64,000 bases of DNA from Oceanicaulis alexandrii DSM 11625 (GTDB taxonomy: Bacteria; Pseudomonadota; Alphaproteobacteria; Caulobacterales; Maricaulaceae), in contig NZ_ATUP01000001.1 of assembly GCF_000420265.1 (NCBI RefSeq), positions 682,001 to 746,000 on the forward strand, written 5' to 3'. The translations under genes were made by a program, and so were the position numbers. Below are positions 58,245 to 64,000 of the stretch, piece after piece (position 1 is the first letter of the stretch; each line of letters begins with the position of its first letter). The notes below the pieces were generated by a model, which was not told the origin of the DNA, did no database searches, and saw only the letters and a list, made by a program, of their open reading frames with translations.

Positions 58245-59327
58245 CTAAGCCCGTCGCACCTGCATTTTCAAAGCGGCGATGCGAGCGTTGGCGTCGACCA
58301 GACGCTCAAGACTGAGCCGTCCGTCCTCTATCGCCTGCCCGACCCAGTCTACGGCGCGACGAGGCAAGTCCGGATCAGCATCCGCCGAATTGGAAATCAG
58401 CAGCAGATCATTGCCCGCCGCCAGCGAGTCCACGATCGCCTGTTCGCGCGAATACTGATTCCGGATCGCGCCCATATCCAGATCATCGGTGATCACCGCG
58501 CCGCGATAGCCCATCTGTTCGCGCAATAGCCCTTGCAGAACCGGACGCGACAGGGTCACCGGGCGCCCTGACGGGTCCAGCCGCCGGTTGATCAGATGCC
58601 CGCCCATGATCAGATGGGCCTTGTCCTGCTCGATAAGGCGTTCAAAGGGTGCGGCCTCCACCTCACCCCAAGTCTGTGAAATGTCCACAAACCCGTCATG
58701 GCTGTCGCCCTGGCTGCGCCCATGTCCGGGAAAATGCTTGATGGCGCAGGCGACGCCTTCCGCTTCCATCTCTTCGATGAAGGCGCCGCAGAATGCCGCC
58801 ACGGTGTCGGGGTCATCGCCAAAGGCGCGCGCCCAACGATCAATCACCTGGTTGCCCTCATGGCGCAGATCCGCGACCGGAGCGAGGTTCATGGAAAACC
58901 CGCTTTGCGCCAGTTCGCGCGCCGCCTGGGCGAACACCGGGCGGGCGGCGTCGAGCCCCATCTCCGCCAACGCCTCGGCGGTGGGAATGTCGGTGAAGCC
59001 CATCTCATCGGTCAGGCGCTGTACAAAGCCGCCTTCTTGATCAATGGCCAGCCAGGCGTTCGGCGCTGCAGACTGGAAGCGTTCCGACAGACCCAGCACG
59101 CCGTCCCGGCTGCGCGCATTGTGGCGCAGGAACAATGCGCCGCCCACACGGCCAGCGGCGAGGTCAGCTTCCAGTCGGGCCGCGCCCTCAGCCTGCGCAT
59201 GATCACCCAGAAACCCCAGGATCAGACAATTGCCGACCAGCGCGTCCAAAGAGGCCTGAGCCGCGAAAGCAGGCGCCGTGCACAGCGCCGCCATGCCGGC
59301 CATCAGCCCGCGTCGTGAAATCATCAT
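58245..59327 (-). CDS. Tat-exported glycoside hydrolase family 3 (NagZ-like)
   Basis: 360 residues. The N-terminus MMISRRGLMAGMAAL is a twin-arginine signal. GH3 motifs: LAIDQEGGFVQRL, the NagZ-specific loop KHFPGHGRSQGDSHDG with the Asp-His acid/base pair, and VITDDLDMGAI with the nucleophile Asp. NagZ cleaves GlcNAc from anhydro-muropeptides, normally in the cytosol; a Tat signal implies a periplasmic form. ATG 59327 is preferred (AGGA upstream) over upstream starts that lack a ribosome site. Confidence 0.88.
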   Translation of the reverse strand: MMISRRGLMAGMAALCTAPAFAAQASLDALVGNCLILGFLGDHAQAEGAARLEADLAAGRVGGALFLRHNARSRDGVLGLSERFQSAAPNAWLAIDQEGGFVQRLTDEMGFTDIPTAEALAEMGLDAARPVFAQAARELAQSGFSMNLAPVADLRHEGNQVIDRWARAFGDDPDTVAAFCGAFIEEMEAEGVACAIKHFPGHGRSQGDSHDGFVDISQTWGEVEAAPFERLIEQDKAHLIMGGHLINRRLDPSGRPVTLSRPVLQGLLREQMGYRGAVITDDLDMGAIRNQYSREQAIVDSLAAGNDLLLISNSADADPDLPRRAVDWVGQAIEDGRLSLERLVDANARIAALKMQVRRA

Positions 59328-59496
59328 GGGTGTTCCTGAAAATCCCTCATCCTTAGAGGTGATTGCTAGAGCGCCGTTGGTCGCCTGTCCAGACGAAGAG
59401 AGGGAGCGTGAATACGAGAATGACAAAAACTTAAGTCTGCAGACGTCACGCCGTAAGGCGCGTTCCCCCAGAGTGCAGGCAAAGGGAGGACATTTT

Positions 59497-60534
59497 ATGA
59501 AACACTGGATCGCCACCGCCGCAGCCGTCGCCGCCGCGCCGCTTCTGGTCGCCTGCGCCTCGGCGGGCGCCGCAGAAACACGTTATGCCGAAGCCGATGA
59601 GCGACATGACCATGTGCTGGTCGTCAATGGCCAACGTATTGTCATTCGCGACGGCGCCCATGCTGTGCGCGTGATTGAAACCGCGCTCGATGGGGATAAC
59701 GACACCTCCATCAGCCTGGACCTCGACATTGATGCCGACCGCTGGGACGAGGACGAGATCGAAGCCTTCGCAGAGGAGATGGAGGCGCTGTCTGAGACCC
59801 TGGTCGAGCATTTCGCCGAAGGCTCGGACTTCCACATCCAGCTTGATCGTCTCAATCTTGCCGAAGACGAGATGCAGGCGCGGATCGAAGTGATCGTCGA
59901 GGACGCCGAACGCCGGGCGATGCGCGCGGAACGCCATGCCGAACGCGCTGCGGAGCGCGCCGAACGTGACGCCGTCCGCATGGCCGAACGGGCGGAACGC
60001 CGCGCCGAACGCGCCGCCCGCCGCGCTGAAGAACGCGCGCATCAGGCCGAGCGCCATGCGCTGTCCATTTCCATTGACGCTGACTCCATCGCTCAGGCGG
60101 GCCTCGCCGCCGCCGAGCACGGCCTTGAAGCCGGGCTGCGCGCGATTGACCGCACGCTGGAGCGCGGCTGGAAGACCGAGGACGGCGTGCGGGTTCCCCT
60201 GACCGCGGAAGATCGGCGAGAACTGCGTGACGCCCGGGAAGAGCTCGAAGACAGCTTGGGCGAGATGCGTGAAGAGCGCGCGCAATGGCGCCATGAACGT
60301 CACGAACGTCATGAGCGCGAGGAAGCCGCATCGCATCATGCCCATGACTTTGAAGACCGTCAGGTGCGCATCATCGAACGCGATGGCGAAACTCGGGTCT
60401 GGGTGAATGGACGCGAATTGCTGGGCGCAGAGAAAGAGACCTGGCTGGACGCCTGGCGCTCTTCTGAACAGGCGCATGGGCTTGAAGGCGGGCCGGGCGC
60501 CCCTCCGCGGCCGCCGCTGCCGCCGCGCCGGTAA
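59497..60534 (+). CDS. Lipoprotein with long Ala/Glu/Arg coiled coil
   Basis: 345 residues. Lipobox LVAC (Cys20); an acidic N-terminal domain (~30-130) with VLVVNGQRIVIRDG; a coiled coil (~140-195) of repeated AER/RAE units; a second charged helix (~230-290) rich in Glu/Arg/His; then a short domain DRQVRIIERDGETRVWVNGREL that echoes the VVNGQ segment of the N-terminus; Pro/Arg tail. No family known to me. AAAGGGAGGA lies 6 nt from the ATG. Divergent from the GH3 gene. Confidence 0.7.
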   Translation: MKHWIATAAAVAAAPLLVACASAGAAETRYAEADERHDHVLVVNGQRIVIRDGAHAVRVIETALDGDNDTSISLDLDIDADRWDEDEIEAFAEEMEALSETLVEHFAEGSDFHIQLDRLNLAEDEMQARIEVIVEDAERRAMRAERHAERAAERAERDAVRMAERAERRAERAARRAEERAHQAERHALSISIDADSIAQAGLAAAEHGLEAGLRAIDRTLERGWKTEDGVRVPLTAEDRRELRDAREELEDSLGEMREERAQWRHERHERHEREEAASHHAHDFEDRQVRIIERDGETRVWVNGRELLGAEKETWLDAWRSSEQAHGLEGGPGAPPRPPLPPRR

Positions 60535-60552
60535 TCGCTTCAATCCATCGAC

Positions 60553-60586
60553 AGAAAAAAAGCCCGGCGTCAAAAACGCCGGGCTT
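60553..60586 (-). terminator. Terminator of hisS (minus strand)
   Basis: 11-bp perfect stem AAGCCCGGCGT/ACGCCGGGCTT (60560-60570, 60576-60586); on the minus strand it is followed by T7. Also downstream of the coiled-coil lipoprotein gene, so likely bidirectional. The 160 bp between it and hisS contain two TTAAGAGAC repeats and no gene. Confidence 0.85.
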
Positions 60587-60748
60587 AAAGATTCTGGTTG
60601 GTCGATTAAGAGACGTCTCCTCCCCAGAGACACCACTTAAGAGACAAGACGGTCAGGCCCTGTCTGATAAAACGTTGGCCTAAGCGTCATAGGACCGTCA
60701 AGCCCCTAGAGTCAGGCGAAGTTTCGCTCTGCTGCAATTTCGACACAT

Positions 60749-62242
60749 TTATCCGCCGCTCAGACGCGCCTTTATGGCGCTTACGATCTGATCGCGCGCC
60801 ACTGTGAACTGGGCGGGCTGATCCTCGCGCCACGCCTTGTTATCGGTGATCTCGGCGGCCAAGCGCGCGCCCAGTTTGAGATCCTTGATCTGGGCCTCGC
60901 CCGCTTCGCGTTCGTCAGAGCCAATGATCACTGCGAAATCAGCATCCCGACGATCGGCGTATTTGAGCTGTTTGCCCATATTGCCACCGCCAATGAAGGC
61001 TTCCGCCCGCAAGCCTGCGCCGCGAAGATCGGCCGCCAGGGCGAAATAATCCGCCATCCGGTCTTTCTCAGCCGCCACGATGATCACCAGTGGGTAGGCT
61101 TTGGCGGCGTCCAGACGCTTGAGCGCGGACAGGGCCGCCGCAAAGCGGCTGACGCCAAACGAAAACCCGGTCGCCGGCACGGCCTGGCCGGTGAATCGGC
61201 TGACGAGATCATCATAGCGACCGCCGCCGCCCACCGAGCCAAAGCGGATGGGCGAGCCGTCGTCATAGGTGGCTTCGGCCAGAAGCTCGGCTTCAAACAC
61301 CGGGCCGGTGTAATAGCCCAGACCGCGGACGACGGAGGTGTCGAGCGTCCAGTTCTCGGACTTGCCCAAGGCGTCCAGCACAGACGTGATCGTTTCAAGG
61401 TCGGCGACCGCCAGCTTGCCCGCTTCGGTATCGCCCAGAGCCTGTGTGAGGCGCTTGAGCACTTCGGTGTTGCGCGCAGCGCCGGTCAGCGCGTCCTCCA
61501 CCTGACCCGCCTCGATGAAGCTCAGCACATGGCGGCGCTGATCCGCGTCCAGCCCCGCCCCTTCGGTGAAGTCGCCGCTCTCATCCTTGCGGCCCTCGCC
61601 CAGCAGCAACTCGACGCCCTCAAGGCCCAGCCGGTCCATCTTGTCGATGGCGCGCAGGACACGCAGGCGCTTGTCAGACGCCGCATCGCCCAGACGTTCC
61701 AGAACCCCGTCCAGCAGGCGGCGATCATTGACGCGGATGACGTACTCGCCCTCCGAAAGCCCTGCAGAGCCCATGACTTCGCTGGCGAGCGCGATCATCT
61801 CGGCATCCGCCGCCGGTCCCGGCGCGCCGACGCTGTCGGCGTCGCACTGGACGAACTGGCGGAAACGGCCCGGGCCGGGCTTCTCATTGCGCCAGACTTC
61901 GCCGAACTGATACCGGCGGAACGGCTTGGCGAGATCCTGGAAATTCTCGGCGGCGAAGCGGGCCAGCGGCGCGGTCAGGTCATAGCGCAGCGCCATCCAT
62001 TGCTCGTCATCATCCTGCATGGCGAAGACGCCCTCATTGGGACGCTCTTCATCGGGCAGGAATTTGCCAAGCGCATCAGCGTATTCGAAGGCGGGGGTCT
62101 CGAGCGGCTCGAAGCCCCATTGCTCATAAACCGCGCTGGCGGCGCTCACGAGGGCGCGCTCGGCGCGCAACACATGAGCCGCACGATCCTCAAAACCGCG
62201 GGGACGACGGGCTTTGGGACGAAACGCCTTGGTCTTGGCCAT
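60749..62242 (-). CDS. hisS: Histidyl-tRNA synthetase (alphaproteobacterial type)
   Basis: 497 residues, class II synthetase. Motif 1 near 30-60, motif 2 YQFGEVWRNEKPGPGRFRQFVQCDADSVG, His-specific motif RGLGYYTGPVFEAEL (RGLDYYxxTVFE in E. coli), motif 3 GGGGRYDDL and ATGFSFGVSRF; the anticodon domain covers ~400-497. The FRQFVQCDADSVG and LGYYTGP variants mark the divergent HisRS group of many alphaproteobacteria, known to pair with a tRNA-His lacking the usual G-1. Single gene; essential for translation. Confidence 0.96.
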   Translation of the reverse strand: MAKTKAFRPKARRPRGFEDRAAHVLRAERALVSAASAVYEQWGFEPLETPAFEYADALGKFLPDEERPNEGVFAMQDDDEQWMALRYDLTAPLARFAAENFQDLAKPFRRYQFGEVWRNEKPGPGRFRQFVQCDADSVGAPGPAADAEMIALASEVMGSAGLSEGEYVIRVNDRRLLDGVLERLGDAASDKRLRVLRAIDKMDRLGLEGVELLLGEGRKDESGDFTEGAGLDADQRRHVLSFIEAGQVEDALTGAARNTEVLKRLTQALGDTEAGKLAVADLETITSVLDALGKSENWTLDTSVVRGLGYYTGPVFEAELLAEATYDDGSPIRFGSVGGGGRYDDLVSRFTGQAVPATGFSFGVSRFAAALSALKRLDAAKAYPLVIIVAAEKDRMADYFALAADLRGAGLRAEAFIGGGNMGKQLKYADRRDADFAVIIGSDEREAGEAQIKDLKLGARLAAEITDNKAWREDQPAQFTVARDQIVSAIKARLSGG

Positions 62243-62352
62243 GAGGATGCTCGCTCAGATTAAAGGTATCGAAGGGCCTGCGAATTAGCCTTGCCAGCGA
62301 CAAGGATCAAGCGGCGCCGGGTTTGCAAGGCGCTCTAAGCACGAAAAACCGG

Positions 62353-62829
62353 ATGTCGTCCATGTTCGCTCACACGCTTCTGATCATTGTTCAGGCCGCC
62401 AGCGCGCCCCATCTGGCGCCGGACGCCGCCCAGGCGCTGGTGACGCTGTCGCACAGTCTTGAGGCGGAAGCGCAACGCCGCGCGCAGGATATGGCGCGCA
62501 GCCCGGCAGCCCCGGTGGACGCTCTGCCGGTCCAGGATCCGTTCCTGACCGAGCTGAGCGAATTCAGCCTGCGAACCTATCAGCTGTCACGCGCTGTCGA
62601 TGAGAGCGGCGGCCCGACCGATCTGCGATGCATCTTCCGGGGCATGAGCGAGGATGCCCAGCATCGCGCCGACCTGTTGTCACACACGGCGACGCGCGCT
62701 GATCATGCCAGGGTCTATCAGGAGGTTGCGCGCCTGACCGGACAGGCCGCCGAGATCGCCGCCACGCCCGACGCGCAGGCGGCGGCGCTTAGCGCCTATT
62801 CCTGCCCGGTCGAGGCGACCGATCAGTAA
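62353..62829 (+). CDS. Small protein of unknown function with a possible signal peptide
   Basis: 158 residues from ATG 62353 (an ATG at 62362 is equally possible; no clear ribosome site). A short hydrophobic N-terminus (FAHTLLIIVQAASAP) may be a signal peptide. The rest is helical, with two Cys (DLRCIF and YSCPVE) that could bond. No family recognised. The 3' end overlaps the redoxin gene on the other strand by 7 nt. Confidence 0.55.
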   Translation: MSSMFAHTLLIIVQAASAPHLAPDAAQALVTLSHSLEAEAQRRAQDMARSPAAPVDALPVQDPFLTELSEFSLRTYQLSRAVDESGGPTDLRCIFRGMSEDAQHRADLLSHTATRADHARVYQEVARLTGQAAEIAATPDAQAAALSAYSCPVEATDQ

Positions 62830-63461
62830 GCGTATTTGACGTTGCAGCCATAAGGCTGGGTCTGGGCAGGGTCGGGGCTTTGCCCATTGCTGACCGCCGC
62901 CAGCGCCATCGTCACGTAATCCGTTGGTTCAGGGGAATCCGCTCGCGGACGCGGCTGATCATCGATCGCGCCGGCGTATTGCAGCACGCCCTCGCCGTCG
63001 ATCACATACATATGCGGGGTCGTGCGCGCATCATAAAGACGGCCCAGATCGCCAGACGGATCAAGCACCACATGGGCGGGCGCTGCGCTGCGCTCCTCAT
63101 TCAGGCTCAGAGCCTCCTCCGCTTCAACATAGCCTTGCTCGCCCGGGGCGGAGGAGATGATCTGAACCCAGACCACGTCATCGCCAGCGGCGGAGGCTTG
63201 CAGGTTCTGGATATGCTCAGAGCCGTAATGACGCTGCACATAGGGGCAGCCATGATTGGTCCACTCCAGAACAACCGTCTGGCCCGACAGGTTCTCAAGT
63301 GACAGCGCCTCGCCTGTCGCCGTCTGCACGCTGAAAGCTGGCGCAGCCTCACCGGTTACGACATCGGCGCGGGCTTCAAGTGTGAAAGCGGTGATTGTCA
63401 GGGCGGCGGCGGCGCAAACGCTCATCAGCTGGCCCAGAGACCGGCGAGATACGGTTACCAT
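62823..63461 (-). CDS. Secreted redoxin (AhpC/TSA-like) protein with a single active-site Cys
   Basis: 212 residues with a signal peptide (LEARAD near 32) and a thioredoxin fold. The active-site segment is NHGCPYVQRHY, with one Cys instead of CxxC, as in a periplasmic peroxiredoxin-like family. TTPHMYVIDGEGVLQYAGAIDD holds the cis-Pro. It lies 25 nt downstream of a DsbD/ScsB-like gene on the same strand, which probably supplies its electrons (inference). Confidence 0.88.
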   Translation of the reverse strand: MVTVSRRSLGQLMSVCAAAALTITAFTLEARADVVTGEAAPAFSVQTATGEALSLENLSGQTVVLEWTNHGCPYVQRHYGSEHIQNLQASAAGDDVVWVQIISSAPGEQGYVEAEEALSLNEERSAAPAHVVLDPSGDLGRLYDARTTPHMYVIDGEGVLQYAGAIDDQPRPRADSPEPTDYVTMALAAVSNGQSPDPAQTQPYGCNVKYAY

Positions 63462-63486
63462 AAGATTAACTCCCCTAGTGTGCGGC

Positions 63487-64000
63487 TTATTGTACGGCCT
63501 CGTTCACAGATTGGATCACCAACCCTCCGGTCAAGAGCGGCGGCAAAACTTCAGGCGCGCCGGAATTGGCGGGATACATCAGATAAAGCGGCACGCCCGC
63601 CGAGCCGTGACGCGCCAAAGCAGCGGCGATTTCTGGATCTCTATTCGTGAAATCAGCGCGAAACAACGCCACATCATGCTCGGCGAACGCCGCCTTCACG
63701 CCTCTTTCAGACAGTGCGCCGAGCTTGTTCACCTGACAGGACACACACCAGGCGGCGGTGAAATCCACAAAGACCGGACGCCCGGCGGATTGCGCCTCCC
63801 TCACGGCGCTTTCGCTCCAGACCGCCCACTCGCTTTGCCCCTGGACCGTCTGGCTGACCGGCTCCATCCGGGCCGTGACAGACAAGGCGCCTAGCGTCAA
63901 TACGACACCCAGAAGCGCCGTCGCGCGGCCCGCCAGGCCTGACAAGCCCAGCGCCCAGACCGTAAAACTGGCCGCCAGCAAGGCCAGCATCAGCCATAGC
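63487..64000 (-). CDS. DsbD/ScsB-like protein, C-terminal part (5' end beyond window)
   Basis: The frame is open to the window edge. The visible ~170 residues contain the last transmembrane helices and a thioredoxin domain with AAWCVSCQVNK (CxxC) and a SAGVPLYLMYP cis-Pro loop, almost the same as the reductase at 39667. A second DsbD-type system in the same genome; paired here with a redoxin. Confidence 0.88.
   Translation of the reverse strand, partial: LWLMLALLAASFTVWALGLSGLAGRATALLGVVLTLGALSVTARMEPVSQTVQGQSEWAVWSESAVREAQSAGRPVFVDFTAAWCVSCQVNKLGALSERGVKAAFAEHDVALFRADFTNRDPEIAAALARHGSAGVPLYLMYPANSGAPEVLPPLLTGGLVIQSVNEAVQ

Noticed and set aside
59446..60636. 396-codon frame opposite the coiled-coil lipoprotein
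   Set aside because: Shadow frame; the plus-strand gene has a strong ribosome site and a lipobox.

Overview
The window looks like chromosomal DNA of a GC-rich alphaproteobacterium. The closest fit is a Maricaulis/Oceanicaulis/Hyphomonas-like member of the dimorphic, stalked group. This rests on gene content and is inference: cobalamin methionine synthase split into two adjacent genes, a TipF-like EAL protein, an alphaproteobacterial-type histidyl-tRNA synthetase, a groESL operon with a CIRCE operator, an STN-type TonB receptor with FecI/FecR, and many secreted or outer-membrane proteins. Genes are densely packed on both strands.

Left part (1-25.5 kb), mostly ordinary chromosome: the 3' end of a hydantoinase B/oxoprolinase-type gene; a BLUF-like protein lacking the key glutamine; a secreted fasciclin protein; a protease-domain/RimK fusion; pirin; a glutathionyl-hydroquinone reductase; a methionine block (metF, split metH) with an 18-bp perfect palindrome before metF; mlaA-mlaC; a CAT-like acyltransferase; ettA; a lipoprotein DPP-IV; a 700-bp gene-free stretch with three stacked hairpin repeats; a DsbA/HCCA-isomerase-like protein; an unusual proteasome/HslV-like N-terminal-threonine hydrolase with a small partner gene; free-Met-R-sulfoxide reductase; a YHS/DoxX-like/glutamate-cyclase-like run; an SDR without the catalytic tyrosine; and a divergent CPBP protease/MarR pair.

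Middle part (25.65-48.4 kb), accessory surface and signalling block. It is bounded by a 16-nt direct repeat whose right copy is the 3' end of a tRNA gene (anticodon CAU) and whose left copy is an orphan. The geometry is that of an island integrated at a tRNA 3' end, although no integrase is visible. It carries two giant autotransporters (1995 and about 1667 aa) flanking a LytS/LytTR two-component pair. It also has a compact minus-strand run: ECF sigma, FecR, STN-TonB receptor, FG-GAP secreted protein, stand-alone nDsbD-like domain, full DsbD/ScsB-like reductase. The last genes overlap or nearly touch, so the run probably couples surface signalling and uptake to a periplasmic thiol-reduction module. 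This block and the Ntn-hydrolase locus are the best candidates for something undescribed.

Right part (48.4-64 kb), chromosomal housekeeping: SIMPL-domain protein, HAD-IIA phosphatase, TipF-like EAL protein, OmpA-type lipoprotein, groES-groEL, a ribbon-helix-helix protein with an internal signal-peptide start, an Lrp regulator, a serine beta-lactamase-like hydrolase, a PagL-like deacylase, a Tat-exported GH3 enzyme, an Ala/Glu/Arg coiled-coil lipoprotein, hisS, a redoxin, and the 3' end of a second DsbD/ScsB-like gene cut by the window edge.

All calls come from reading the sequence and remembered family motifs. No database search was run.
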